From Candidatus Cloacimonadota bacterium (GTDB lineage Bacteria > Cloacimonadota > Cloacimonadia > Cloacimonadales > TCS61): a stretch of 36,675 nucleotides of DNA. The DNA lies in assembly GCA_021735645.1 (NCBI GenBank), contig JAIPGP010000032.1, positions 1 to 36,675 of the forward strand, written 5' to 3'. Position 1 is the first letter of the stretch, and each line of letters begins with the position of its first letter. A model generated the notes under the pieces. It was not told where the DNA came from, did no database searches, and saw only the letters and a program-made list of their open reading frames with translations. The position numbers and the translations under genes are program-made. Shown here piece by piece: positions 10,048 through 19,430 of this stretch.

Positions 10048-11136
10048 ATGGATAGAAATCAGGATATTGTATCAAAGATAGAAGAGACTAAGAATCAGGT
10101 AGAGAAGATCAAATTGCAGATACAGCTTGCTCATCAAACCCGATTTACTGATCCGGAACTTAGTCTTAATACAGCCAAAGAAGCATGGCATTTAGCTAAG
10201 ACTATAGCTGATACAGACCTTGAATTAGAAGGTCTTATCACTATCTGTTCATCTTTTCTTAACAGTGAGTCCTATCAGGAATTAGATAAATGGATCAATC
10301 TTCTGGAAAATAGAGGAAATGAAATGAACCGAAAATATGCTCTGGGCAGGGCAAACCTTTTCCATTATGTTTTTGCCAATCATTACGGTAAAACTAAAGA
10401 AGCAGGAAAATTTCTTCATCAGGCTCTGGAATACTTCGAAGATGACAATAACACTCGGGGCAAAACTACCTGTTATATCAGTATGGGAAACATTGAATTC
10501 AATCAGGGAGATTATGATAAGGCTAATGAATATTATCAATCTGCTTTAAATCTATATCCTGAGGAAAATAATGAGATAGTTTTTACTTTAAAGCAGAATA
10601 TTGCCTCTGTATTGATGATGAAAAAGGAGTATCATAAAGCCTGGACTGCTTTTCAGGATCTTCTTGATATAATTCCTGAATATGAATACGGAACTCGCTC
10701 TTTGCTCCTCATAAATCTTGGTTACCTTAGTACCATCCTGGGAGAAATACCCGCAGCAATCCAATATTATGATGAAGTTATGGAATTAAAACAGCATACC
10801 ACAGGTGAAAAAATACATGTTAAAGCAAGTTGTGCCAAAGCGGATATTCTGATTAATATGGGAAAACCGGAAGAAGCATGTCAGGTTCTTAAAGCAATTA
10901 AGGCGGATGTAGATAATACTCAGAATCAATTCTTGATCGAAAAGTTGTATCGTTCTTATTTGAAATATTATCAAGCTAAAAATGTTAATTCGGGTTTATT
11001 GAGATTTCAGGTTGAACTTCTTGAAATGAGAAACAAGATCAATGAAACAATGCAAACCAGTAGCAAGCCGGAAGAATTACAAAATATCATTTCAGGTATT
11101 GATGAGTTATTGCTGATAGACAAAAATCCAAGATAA
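10048..11136 (+). CDS. Tetratricopeptide-repeat protein
   Basis: 362 aa; ATG preceded by AAAAGGT. There is no signal peptide or membrane segment, so it is probably cytoplasmic. The N-terminal 30 residues are coiled-coil-like (KIEETKNQVEKIKLQIQ). Several TPR helix pairs follow; the clearest are at about 140-175 (CYISMGNIEFNQGDYDKANE) and 220-250 (LLLINLGYLSTILGEIPAAI). TPR proteins are protein-binding scaffolds. No enzymatic or DNA-binding domain is attached, so the partner is unknown. It lies directly downstream of the foldback element and kinase fragment, and 143 bp before deoD, so it is probably transcribed on its own. Confidence 0.8.
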   Translation: MDRNQDIVSKIEETKNQVEKIKLQIQLAHQTRFTDPELSLNTAKEAWHLAKTIADTDLELEGLITICSSFLNSESYQELDKWINLLENRGNEMNRKYALGRANLFHYVFANHYGKTKEAGKFLHQALEYFEDDNNTRGKTTCYISMGNIEFNQGDYDKANEYYQSALNLYPEENNEIVFTLKQNIASVLMMKKEYHKAWTAFQDLLDIIPEYEYGTRSLLLINLGYLSTILGEIPAAIQYYDEVMELKQHTTGEKIHVKASCAKADILINMGKPEEACQVLKAIKADVDNTQNQFLIEKLYRSYLKYYQAKNVNSGLLRFQVELLEMRNKINETMQTSSKPEELQNIISGIDELLLIDKNPR

Positions 11137-11279
11137 GAAGCGGATTTTCTTCTGAAAAGTATTATCTGAAAAGAAAAAGCTGCGTGATATTACGCTTAGA
11201 AAGTAATTCTAACAAAAAACATTGTGCATTTATCACATATTTTCAGGATTCACATCATAAAATAATACTGGAGTAAAAA

Positions 11280-11981
11280 ATGGGAACACCTCATATAAAG
11301 GCAGAAAAGGGTCAGATAGCAGAACTGGTTTTGCTTCCCGGAGACCCATTACGTGCTAAATTCATTGCTGAGAATTATCTCGAGAACTCTTTATGCTATA
11401 ACAAAGTGCGCGGTATGCTGGGTTATACCGGATATTATAAAGGGAAACGAGTTTCTGTGCAGGGAACTGGAATGGGTATGCCTTCCATTTCAATTTATAC
11501 TCATGAACTCATCAATCAATTTGGAGCAAAACGATTATTGCGAATCGGGACATGCGGTTCCATTCAGAAAGATCTAAATTTGCGTGATGTGGTTATAGCT
11601 ATTTCTGCCAGCACAGATTCGGCAATAAACAATCTGCGCTTTAATGGCCGTAATTATGCGGCAACTGCAGATGCTGAACTGCTGTTTACTGCCTGGGAAA
11701 CTTCTAAGAAATTGAATATTAATGCAAAAGCTGGTAATATTCTTACATCAGATGTGTTCTATGACGATGATCCGAATTTCTGGAAAGTCTGGGCTGATTA
11801 TGGAATACTTTGTATTGAGATGGAAACCGCAGCACTTTATACTATTGCTGCAAAAAATAAAGTACAGGCATTAACAATTCTGACCGTATCTGATAATATA
11901 GTAAGTGGAGATCATTGTACAGCAGAAGAGCGTGAAGTCAGTTTTAAGCAAATGATGGGACTTGCTCTGGAAACAATATAG
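11280..11981 (+). CDS. deoD: Purine nucleoside phosphorylase, DeoD type
   Basis: 233 aa, close to the usual 235-240 aa of hexameric DeoD. It catalyses reversible phosphorolysis of purine (deoxy)ribonucleosides to base and (deoxy)ribose-1-phosphate, in cytoplasmic nucleoside salvage. Family motifs are in order: TPHI with the N-terminal ribose-binding His, [10 protein letters not shown] for phosphate binding, [24 protein letters not shown], the GTCGS phosphate loop, [10 protein letters not shown] with the ribose-binding EME, and TVSDNI with the Asp that protonates the purine base. Start ATG is supported by CTGGAG. It stands alone, with no other salvage gene nearby. Confidence 0.95.
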   Translation: MGTPHIKAEKGQIAELVLLPGDPLRAKFIAENYLENSLCYNKVRGMLGYTGYYKGKRVSVQGTGMGMPSISIYTHELINQFGAKRLLRIGTCGSIQKDLNLRDVVIAISASTDSAINNLRFNGRNYAATADAELLFTAWETSKKLNINAKAGNILTSDVFYDDDPNFWKVWADYGILCIEMETAALYTIAAKNKVQALTILTVSDNIVSGDHCTAEEREVSFKQMMGLALETI

Positions 11982-12174
11982 ATATCAAAATAATTAAAAA
12001 AAGGGATTAAATCAATCGCGCTGCCAAGTGCTATGACATCAATATTTCACGCTAAAGACCGGAATTCATCTTAAAATATTTATTCAATAAATTTTATAAC
12101 TATAGATAAACTGCATTATAGAGGAGTTACTGTCCTATTTCATGCAATAAGACAACAGAAAACAAAAAAATAAT

Positions 12175-12220
12175 TTGACAATTAATAATAGTAAATAGTT
12201 TTTGTCCGACGTGTCGGTCA
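12175..12220 (+). promoter_or_regulatory. Promoter and TetR-type operator of the RND operon
   Basis: TTGACA (12175-12180) is a perfect -35 box; TAGTTT (12196-12201) is the best -10, with a short 15-base spacer. Directly after it lies the dyad TGTCCGAC-GT-GTCGGTCA (12203-12220), whose half-sites read TGTCCGAC and TGACCGAC. It sits at the expected transcription start, 23 bp before the tetR-family gene. The position and symmetry are typical of an autoregulatory TetR operator, so the regulator probably represses its own operon. Confidence 0.65.
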
Positions 12221-12242
12221 ATAATAAAAGTGAGGTGAAATT

Positions 12243-12866
12243 ATGGCTCCTAAGATTGTGGATAGGGAAGAGAAAAAAAGAGAGATTGTTATGGCAGCTA
12301 TGGAGGTTTTCTCTGAAAAAGGTGTGGCTAATACAAAGATGATAGATATAGCCAGGGCTGCAGGTATTGGCAAAGGGACTATCTATGAGTATTTTAAAAA
12401 CAAGGATGACATATTCATCAATTTGTTTGAATTGCATTTTACTGAAATAGGTAATGCCGCTGCTGAGGTGATGGGAAGATATGATGATCCTGCTGAGATA
12501 TTACAACAATTTGTAGAGATAACGGTTTCGTTTCTCATAAATGAGGATCATAATTTTGCAGAGATCATGCTGGACATCTGGGCTGAAGGTATCAGAGAAC
12601 ATAATGAAGAGATCAATCGTGTATTCAATCTGGACGCAGTTTATAGTCAATACCGTGATGTAATAATCCAGATATTACAGGATGGAGTAGATAAAGGCAC
12701 TTTTTGCAGTATGGATACAACCTTTACGGCATCGCTCTTTATTGGAGCATTGGATGGGATCCTTCTGCAATGGTTGATGCGCAAGGATTTGTTTGATTCG
12801 GCAACTTTGACAGATAATTTTATGAAAATATTTATTAATGGAATAAAGAAAGAGGTGGTAAAATGA
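12243..12866 (+). CDS. TetR/AcrR-family transcriptional repressor
   Basis: 207 aa, a typical size. ATG preceded by GTGAGGTG. Residues about 10-56 form the TetR N-terminal helix-turn-helix (AAMEVFSEKGVANTKMIDIA, then GIGKGTIYEYFKNKDDIF). The C-terminal ligand-binding half is helical and resembles the AcrR-type C-terminal domain; its ligand cannot be read from sequence. The gene overlaps the RND transporter start by 4 bases (ATGA), so the two are translationally coupled. With the palindrome at 12203-12220, it most likely represses the whole transporter operon until an inducing compound binds. Confidence 0.92.
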   Translation: MAPKIVDREEKKREIVMAAMEVFSEKGVANTKMIDIARAAGIGKGTIYEYFKNKDDIFINLFELHFTEIGNAAAEVMGRYDDPAEILQQFVEITVSFLINEDHNFAEIMLDIWAEGIREHNEEINRVFNLDAVYSQYRDVIIQILQDGVDKGTFCSMDTTFTASLFIGALDGILLQWLMRKDLFDSATLTDNFMKIFINGIKKEVVK

Positions 12867-15544
12867 GAGAAAAGTTATTAACCAGGATAGCTGATATTTC
12901 AGCCAGAAAGCCCGGTTTATTTTTATTAATCACACTTGTGATAACTGTGATCGCCATATTTTTTGCAAAAGATCTTCAGCTTTCCATGCAGTTTAAGGAC
13001 CTGATGCCTCAGAATCACCCACTAATCAAGGGATACAACGATATTATTGATGATTATGATTCTGCATCAGTTATAATTTTGGCTGCAACAGGAAAAGAAG
13101 ATGATCTCAAGAAATTTGCTGACACCATTGCCCCGAAACTGGAAGCGTTAGATCAATATGTTTCCAGGGTTGATTATAAACTTAATACTGAGTTCCTGCT
13201 GAATCATGGACTGATGCTGCAAAAGGAAAAGGATCTTAAGAACAGCAAGGATATCTATTCTGACATTAATCTGATACCCTGGCTATCTAATCTGAACGAT
13301 ACTTTTGAAAAGACATATATAGATGATGATGAGAGCATTTCTACCAAGCAGAAAGAGAATAATGCCATGATGATGCTGGATGGCATTGATAACTGGACTG
13401 CAACTTTGACCCGTTTTGCTAATGGAAATATTACTGATATTGATTCTGAAACTGATCAGGCTGCCAGAGAATTTTTAATTGGTGATCAATATATGCTTTC
13501 TCCTCAAAAGGATATGATCATCATGCTCATCCAGCCAAAATTTACTATTGATAATGTGGATACTGTTGTTGCAGCAGTAGATAAGATAGATGATATCATT
13601 GCTGAGGTACAGGTAAAATATCCGGGGCTTGATGCAGGAACTACCGGTACTATGTCACTGGCTCGTGATGAGATGGTTTCTGCTAAAAAGGATATGAATT
13701 TCACCACAATAATAGCACTCTTTTTGATCCTTGGTCTATTTATATTTTCATTCAGAATGTGGTCAGCACCTATTCTTGCCGGGTTTACTATGATAATTGG
13801 CGTTATCTGGACAGCAGGTTTTGCCGGTGCTTTTGTGGGCAGCCTGAATATGATGACTTCCATGTTCGGAGTGATCATTTTAGGATTGGGAATTGATTTC
13901 TCCATCCATATAATTTCCATATATACTGAGCTGCGTGCGGATGGATATTCCATATCCGAAGCTTTGAAAGAAACATTCCTTAAATCGGGAGGAGGCATAA
14001 TCACCGGTGCATTAACTACTGGTTTTGCCTTTTACACTCTGATGATCTCCAAATCAGTGGGAATGTATCAATTTGGTCTAATTGCCGGCAGTGGAGTTAT
14101 TCTCTGCATGATAACCACTCTTATTGTCCTGCCTTCCCTTCTGGTTGTTAGAGATAGAATGGGTAAAGCAACGAAAAAGCAGGTATCCACTAAATTCCAT
14201 TTCCTGGGTGGCTATTCTCAGGCACTTGCAAAGCGTCCATATATCACTATCACGGTTATCATAATTTTATCTGCTATTTTATTATATTCAGCTTCAAAAA
14301 TTACTTTTGATTATAATTATTTGAATATGGAACCAAAAGGGCTGGAATCAATAAAACTGCAACATATGCTGGAAGATAAATTCGATATGACACCTGACTA
14401 TGCGCTTATTGCTACCTCATCAATAGAAGAATCTGAAAAGGTCGCTGATGAAGCGCGCAAAATGAAAATGATCGGCTATGTGACTGCTATTTCAGATTAT
14501 GTGCCAAGTTTGCAAAAGCAAAAAAACAGGGCAAAGATCATTACTGAGATCCAATCCAAATTAAATAACAACAATTCTATTAGGCCCATCAGGCCCGGCG
14601 ACAAAGATCAATTAGTGGAACAGTTGGGAAGGCTGCAGGATAATATTATCGAACTTGCCCAGCTTGCCTATATGGGTGGTCAGGATAAACTCGATAAGAA
14701 ATCTCAATCTTTGATAGGAGTTTATAATGATCCAGAAAATAATGGTTCTCTGGGTAAACTGCTATCAGTACTTGATGAAAAGCATGATGTTCTTTCAGGA
14801 ATTAATCAGTTCCAGCAAGGTTTTTATACTGCATTCAAAAAATACTCACAGCAGATGTCTACTGAAGATATTATCACTCTTGATATGCTGCCGATAGATA
14901 TCAAAGATCAGTTCATCAGCCGTTCTGGTGACAAATATCTGGTTTCCATGTATCCTAAAGAAAGTGTTTGGAACCTGGCATTCCTGGAGAGATTCAAAAA
15001 CCAGATGGCTAAACTTGATCCGAAGATCACTGGTATGCCTCTGGTGTTTTACACACTCATTGATATAGTTGGTAAGGACGGAAAAAATGCTGCCATCTTC
15101 TCGCTGATCATTATATTCCTGCTTTTGATGCTCGATCTGCGTAGTATAAAACTCGCTCTGCTGGCTATGGTGCCACTTATCCTCGGAGCCATCTGGATGA
15201 TAGGTGTTATGTATCTCACAGGTTTGCAACTCACCCTTCTCAATGTGATGGGATTGCCCTTGATCCTCGGTATTGGAGTTGATGATGGAGTTCACATTCT
15301 GCACAGATATTCTTCCGAAAAAAGAGGCAGCATCAGAAAGGTTTTTACTTCAACCGGAAGAGCTGTCTTGATCACTAGTCTAACCACTATGCTGGCGTTC
15401 GGCTCCCTTAAATTTGCCACATATCGCGGATTGGGAAGTCTGGGTATAGCACTCTTTATCGGAGTTGGAACCTGCTTTATCGTTACAGTAAGTCTGCTTC
15501 CAGCAGTTCTGGAGCTGATAGATAGAAGACATCTAAAAAAATAG
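12863..15544 (+). CDS. RND superfamily (MMPL/HAE3-type) transporter
   Basis: 893 aa inner-membrane protein with the duplicated RND layout. TM1 is at about 17-35, followed by a large periplasmic loop and a six-helix bundle from about 278-430. A second hydrophobic segment near 455 is followed by a second periplasmic loop, and a final bundle spans about 735-888. Each bundle carries the RND proton-relay motif: GLGIDFSIH near 341 and GIGVDDGVH near 802. Proteins of this class (hopanoid-associated HpnN, MmpL, archaeal HAE3) move lipids or hydrophobic compounds with the proton motive force. The next genes encode a LolA-like periplasmic protein and an outer-membrane barrel, which supports lipid or hydrophobic cargo export toward the outer membrane. 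The substrate is unknown. Confidence 0.92.
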   Translation: MREKLLTRIADISARKPGLFLLITLVITVIAIFFAKDLQLSMQFKDLMPQNHPLIKGYNDIIDDYDSASVIILAATGKEDDLKKFADTIAPKLEALDQYVSRVDYKLNTEFLLNHGLMLQKEKDLKNSKDIYSDINLIPWLSNLNDTFEKTYIDDDESISTKQKENNAMMMLDGIDNWTATLTRFANGNITDIDSETDQAAREFLIGDQYMLSPQKDMIIMLIQPKFTIDNVDTVVAAVDKIDDIIAEVQVKYPGLDAGTTGTMSLARDEMVSAKKDMNFTTIIALFLILGLFIFSFRMWSAPILAGFTMIIGVIWTAGFAGAFVGSLNMMTSMFGVIILGLGIDFSIHIISIYTELRADGYSISEALKETFLKSGGGIITGALTTGFAFYTLMISKSVGMYQFGLIAGSGVILCMITTLIVLPSLLVVRDRMGKATKKQVSTKFHFLGGYSQALAKRPYITITVIIILSAILLYSASKITFDYNYLNMEPKGLESIKLQHMLEDKFDMTPDYALIATSSIEESEKVADEARKMKMIGYVTAISDYVPSLQKQKNRAKIITEIQSKLNNNNSIRPIRPGDKDQLVEQLGRLQDNIIELAQLAYMGGQDKLDKKSQSLIGVYNDPENNGSLGKLLSVLDEKHDVLSGINQFQQGFYTAFKKYSQQMSTEDIITLDMLPIDIKDQFISRSGDKYLVSMYPKESVWNLAFLERFKNQMAKLDPKITGMPLVFYTLIDIVGKDGKNAAIFSLIIIFLLLMLDLRSIKLALLAMVPLILGAIWMIGVMYLTGLQLTLLNVMGLPLILGIGVDDGVHILHRYSSEKRGSIRKVFTSTGRAVLITSLTTMLAFGSLKFATYRGLGSLGIALFIGVGTCFIVTVSLLPAVLELIDRRHLKK

Positions 15545-15559
15545 CCAAGGAGAAATAAG

Positions 15560-16303
15560 ATGAAAAAATTAATATTATTCCTGCTGACCCTCCTGGTCGG
15601 ATCTCTATTTGCTGCTGACCTCACTGTTGGTGAAATTATCAAGAAAGTTGATGCAAATGAACGAGTGGAATCCAGTTACAGTACAGGTAAACAGATAATT
15701 GAGACTACTACCGGAGACACTCGAACCCTGGAAATGGAAACCTATTCCAAAGATATGAATGATAAACAATTGATGGTCTATACGTCTCCAGGGCGAGTGA
15801 AAGGTGATAAGATACTCCTGCTGGATGATGGTAATGAAATCTGGTATTTTACTCCCAAAACCGACCGGGTAAGACATCTTGCCAGCCATGCCCGTAAAAG
15901 AAAAGTTCAGGGTAGCGATTTTTCCTATGATGATCTCAGTGCCGGTGATCTGGCAAAGGAAAATGATTGCAAACTGCTGGGAAAAGATAATATAGATGGA
16001 AGAGAATGTTATAAAATTGAGCTGATACCTCTGCCGAATGGAACTCATTATTCCAAAATGATAGTCTGGGCAGATACTGAACGCTTTGTTACTCTCAGAA
16101 TTGATTATTATGAGGATGGCGATCTTACGAAGAGATTAAAAATGACTAATGTCGAGTTTATAGATGATCGCTGGGTAGCTAAAAAAATGGTTATGACCAA
16201 TCTCCTGGACGGAGGTCAAACTGTGATGCAGATAGACACTATCGAGTTTGGTAAAAAACTTGATGACAGTTTGTTCACCACTAATAGCCTCAAAAGACAT
16301 TAG
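15560..16303 (+). CDS. LolA-like outer-membrane lipoprotein-sorting protein
   Basis: 247 aa; ATG preceded by AAGGAG, 15 bp after the transporter. Signal peptide 1-18 (ending LFA). The mature part matches the LolA-like family that accompanies MMPL transporters (annotated outer membrane lipoprotein-sorting protein, PF17131 type): LMVYTSPGRVKGDKILLLDD, IWYFTPKTDRVRHL, SDFSYDDLS and the later GRECYKIELIP. The fold is a half-open beta-barrel that binds lipid acyl chains in the periplasm. It is not the housekeeping LolA, which is smaller and unlinked to RND genes. Probably it accepts the lipid-like cargo of the upstream transporter and passes it outward. Confidence 0.85.
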   Translation: MKKLILFLLTLLVGSLFAADLTVGEIIKKVDANERVESSYSTGKQIIETTTGDTRTLEMETYSKDMNDKQLMVYTSPGRVKGDKILLLDDGNEIWYFTPKTDRVRHLASHARKRKVQGSDFSYDDLSAGDLAKENDCKLLGKDNIDGRECYKIELIPLPNGTHYSKMIVWADTERFVTLRIDYYEDGDLTKRLKMTNVEFIDDRWVAKKMVMTNLLDGGQTVMQIDTIEFGKKLDDSLFTTNSLKRH

Positions 16304-16312
16304 GAGAAGAGT

Positions 16313-17485
16313 ATGAAATATATTTTACTTCTGAGCCTGCTGGTTATCCTGATTCCTCTTGCTGCGATTGATTTTGACTTTTATGGTTATTATGAAAATC
16401 AAACTTCTCTCACCTTACAGAATGAATCTCAGTTTCAGTCATATAATAAATTACGTCTGGATTTTGATAAAGATATCTCATCTGCGTTCACAATCAATTC
16501 TGACCTGGTTTTTCAAACTTATCATGGTCTTAGGACTATCAATCTGCTTGATTATATTCCCTCACAAAGTGTATCCGATTATTCTCAACAGGTTGGGATT
16601 TCTATTGATGATCTGGCGTCCAGTTTCTCTGATTCTTATAATGATGAATACTTCCTCGATAATGCCTTTCTCAGTATCTATAAAAAGCACTTTAATTTGC
16701 GGGTAGGAAAGCAGCAGATAGCTCTGGGGAGCGGGTATGCCTGGAATCCTACAGATATATATAATCAGAAGAATATCTTTGATCCCACCTATGAAAAACG
16801 GGGTGTGAATGCTCTCAAACTGGAAGTGCCTCTATCGCTTAATGGCATGATATCGGGTCTAATATCTCTGGGAGAAAATTGGGAAGAATCCACCAAATCG
16901 ATTATGATCAAGCAATATCTGCAAGGCTATGACCTGCAACTCTCCTACAGTAGACTTATCAAGAAACAGATGGATTATTACACATTTCAGGAAAATAAAG
17001 AAAAGACCGATATGGCAGGATTAAGTTATTCCGGTACTCTGCTTGGGTTAGGTTTCTGGGGTGAAGGGGCATATTTTATTCCTGAAAAAACTGATGAATA
17101 TCTTCAGGCAGTAACAGGTACTGATTACACTTTTGATAATGGCATTTATGTCATGGGCGAATATTATCACAACGGTGGGGGAGAGAAAGAGGCATCTGAT
17201 TACTCTTTTAATGACTGGATGGATCTTTATACCGATGGCACAAATCTTGCCCGGAATTACCTCTATTTAGGTGATTCTTATTCTCTTACTGATCTGGCTG
17301 ACTGGTCAAATTACATAATAATAAATCTTGATGATAACAGCATCAGTTATAATCCCTGGATTGATTTCTCACTCAGTGATAATGTCGTACTGGATGTTTA
17401 TGCCATCTTTGCTATTGGTGATAAAGAAGCAGAATTCACTCAATTCGAAGATTCTCTAGCTGCCAGAATAAAGGTTTATTTTTAA
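16313..17485 (+). CDS. Outer-membrane beta-barrel of the RND operon
   Basis: 390 aa; ATG preceded by TAGGAGAAG, 9 bp after the LolA-like gene. Signal peptide about 1-18 (MKYILLLSLLVILIPLAA). It continues with alternating amphipathic strands and an aromatic end (IKVYF), as in outer-membrane barrels. LRVGKQQIALGSGYAWNPTD resembles the RIGRQ...G....P.D stretch of DUF1302/alginate-export-type porins, which often accompany MMPL plus LolA-like gene pairs. It is likely the outer-membrane terminus of the TetR-controlled export route. The family assignment is by pattern only. Confidence 0.75.
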   Translation: MKYILLLSLLVILIPLAAIDFDFYGYYENQTSLTLQNESQFQSYNKLRLDFDKDISSAFTINSDLVFQTYHGLRTINLLDYIPSQSVSDYSQQVGISIDDLASSFSDSYNDEYFLDNAFLSIYKKHFNLRVGKQQIALGSGYAWNPTDIYNQKNIFDPTYEKRGVNALKLEVPLSLNGMISGLISLGENWEESTKSIMIKQYLQGYDLQLSYSRLIKKQMDYYTFQENKEKTDMAGLSYSGTLLGLGFWGEGAYFIPEKTDEYLQAVTGTDYTFDNGIYVMGEYYHNGGGEKEASDYSFNDWMDLYTDGTNLARNYLYLGDSYSLTDLADWSNYIIINLDDNSISYNPWIDFSLSDNVVLDVYAIFAIGDKEAEFTQFEDSLAARIKVYF

Positions 17486-17495
17486 AAGGAGTGTT

Positions 17496-17915
17496 ATGGA
17501 AAAGCCATTAAACGATAAGGATATATTTCCAGATGATGAAGTTCTCAGCCATTATCTAGGGAAAGCAAAAACTGCCTGGGATCTTTTCATGGTTTCTCTG
17601 CAGGAGAAACATCCTGATTTTGATACTGAATGGCGATATTATAAAGATGGCAAGAGCTGGCTTTTTAAGATCACAAAAAAGAAAAAGACTATCTGCTGGG
17701 TATCGGTTGGAGATCAGATGTTCAGGACTACATGTTATTTCTCAGATAAAGCAGAAGATATGTTGAAAACCAGTAAATTGAAGCCTGAATACATTGAGCA
17801 GTTTATAAACGGTAAGAAGTATGGTAAAATAAGAGGATTGACTATAGAGATCAAAGATCCAGCAGATCTGGATATGACCAATATCATGATCGAGATCAAA
17901 GAAAAGCTGAAGTAA
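17496..17915 (+). CDS. DUF3788-family protein
   Basis: 139 aa; ATG preceded by AAAGGAG, 10 bp after the barrel gene, so it is probably the last gene of the RND operon. There is no signal peptide. WRYYKDGKSWLFKITKKKKT, then ICWVSV and FRTTCYFSDKAED, match the small DUF3788 family (about 140 aa, cytoplasmic, unknown function; distantly like the YdhG/DUF1801 and GyrI-neighbourhood proteins). It converges with the GyrI-like gene, whose end lies 14 bp away. A function in the export operon cannot be inferred beyond co-transcription. Confidence 0.75.
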   Translation: MEKPLNDKDIFPDDEVLSHYLGKAKTAWDLFMVSLQEKHPDFDTEWRYYKDGKSWLFKITKKKKTICWVSVGDQMFRTTCYFSDKAEDMLKTSKLKPEYIEQFINGKKYGKIRGLTIEIKDPADLDMTNIMIEIKEKLK

Positions 17916-17929
17916 TGGTATTCTGATCT

Positions 17930-18565
17930 CTATATATTTAACTCTTCCACCATATAGCGCAAAACTGTCTTGAGCTTATCAGAAGCAACTTTCCTGGCAT
18001 CTGTGAGATAGATCTCTTTATGACTTCCAGAGACCCTTTTCAGATTATTGTCCAGACAGAATTCATCCATCTTCTTAAAACTGTCAGGTTCACTGTCATA
18101 ACTTCCCAGATGCATCATTTGCACACATTTACCTTCCTGTAATGTGCTGAACCTCACTTTATCAAGCAGGTCATGCGGTTTCTTCACCTTGATTTTATCA
18201 ATAATATACCGAGCAAATTCAGCAGTAACAAAATCAGGTTGCCTTATCATGAGAGTGAATACCAATGAGTTTTTATCAAGCTTACCACTATAGTTTTGTT
18301 TGGCTGATTCAGAAATGTCCCAGATACCCTCAAGCGGATAAACCGTATATTCATAATATCCTACAGGCGCATTACCTGATTTTGGTGACATTCTAATACC
18401 ATAGGCCAGAGAATATAAAACTGCAATATATTCTCCAAAAAAATCATCGTTTGGATTACCATTACCATCTATCATAAAATATTTCAATTCAGGTATATCT
18501 ATAATGGCAGGTTTAGTTTTTGGCAGATATAATGTTTTCTCTATTTTTCTCCATTCTACTTTCAT
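17930..18565 (-). CDS. GyrI-like small-molecule-binding protein
   Basis: 211 aa; ATG preceded by CTGGAG. PAIIDIPELKYFMIDGNGNP, then YSLAYGIRMSPK and the C-terminal VRFSTLQEGKCVQMMHLGSY match the stand-alone GyrI-like (SHOCT/AraC-effector-domain) family (PF06445-like). These proteins bind hydrophobic compounds in a cleft between two SH2-like halves, and some hydrolyse cyclopropanoid toxins. No DNA-binding domain is attached. Its position beside a TetR-controlled export operon fits a role in sensing or buffering a xenobiotic, but they are on opposite strands and this link is only suggestive. Confidence 0.8.
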   Translation of the reverse strand: MKVEWRKIEKTLYLPKTKPAIIDIPELKYFMIDGNGNPNDDFFGEYIAVLYSLAYGIRMSPKSGNAPVGYYEYTVYPLEGIWDISESAKQNYSGKLDKNSLVFTLMIRQPDFVTAEFARYIIDKIKVKKPHDLLDKVRFSTLQEGKCVQMMHLGSYDSEPDSFKKMDEFCLDNNLKRVSGSHKEIYLTDARKVASDKLKTVLRYMVEELNI

Positions 18566-18647
18566 AATTACTCCAGGTTTTTATGTATTGTAGACTTATT
18601 TTAATCTGAATTTTATAGAAATTTAAGTCTAAACTTATTGAGGTAGC

Positions 18648-19355
18648 TTACACTTCAGCTTTGAAAAACATGGATAATTTTATACCGAATTGATTGAATT
18701 TCTCTACTTTATGTGGGTCATTAGAATAAGTATTTGGATTTAGCATTTCATTCAACGTCCACATCTCCGAATCTAAAAATCCAAGATTATAATAGGGTTC
18801 CACAACAAGACCAATTCCAGAATCTTCCACACCTCCAAATATGAATTTGATAAATAATTTCGCATGCATACCTACATCAGGAAAAGATTCATAGTATTCT
18901 TTATCATCGATCTCATTTACTTCTCCAGTCCGCGTAAGATATTTCCATAGCATGAGGTTAAGTCCGATTCCAGGAGCAAAGGCAAATCCGTTTTCCCCTG
19001 ATGGAATAGCAAATTCAAACGGAATATTGAGCTCATGCAATTTTAGATCACGCTGGATTTTCTGGTCATTTATTATTCCTTTGGCTTCCACTTTTGCTCG
19101 ATTATATTGGATAGCCATTCCACACAGGAAACCTGGCGCTGCATATCCCACCTCAAATGACATTCCATGGGTTAGATTGATATGATCCATCTCATCGGTA
19201 AGATAATCACGAGTCTCATTATAGCGGTCAATTGCATAATTAAAACCTTCGTATTCTCCACGACTTACATTGTATCCTATCCCGAAATATGCAACTTGAG
19301 AAAATAGATTAGAAGCCAGAACCAAAAATAATAAAATGAGAATAAGCCTTTTCAT
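18648..19355 (-). CDS. Predicted outer-membrane beta-barrel protein
   Basis: 235 aa from the ATG at 19355, which has GGTGG upstream; the in-frame start 19 codons earlier (19412) has no ribosome binding site. Signal peptide about 1-20 (MKRLILILLFLVLASNLFSQ). The body has alternating beta strands (VAYFGIGYNVS, GFAFAPGIGLNLMLW, GIGLVVEPYYNLGF) and ends in FGIKLSMFFKAEV, like small eight-stranded OmpA/OmpW-type barrels. No named family is recognised. The dyad TAGACTTA...TAAGTCTA just downstream (about 18588-18630) may be a weak terminator or part of the GyrI-like gene's promoter region. Confidence 0.7.
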   Translation of the reverse strand: MKRLILILLFLVLASNLFSQVAYFGIGYNVSRGEYEGFNYAIDRYNETRDYLTDEMDHINLTHGMSFEVGYAAPGFLCGMAIQYNRAKVEAKGIINDQKIQRDLKLHELNIPFEFAIPSGENGFAFAPGIGLNLMLWKYLTRTGEVNEIDDKEYYESFPDVGMHAKLFIKFIFGGVEDSGIGLVVEPYYNLGFLDSEMWTLNEMLNPNTYSNDPHKVEKFNQFGIKLSMFFKAEV

Positions 19356-19430
19356 AATTTCCACCTTTGTATTTGATTTGCCAAGTAAATCAATTACATT
19401 TGTTAAAGTCAAGTTATTCCTCCTCTAGAA

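Noticed and set aside
13504-15642. Several minus-strand frames of 116-166 codons opposite the RND transporter
   Set aside because: They are antisense shadows of a membrane protein gene with conserved motifs; none has a ribosome binding site.
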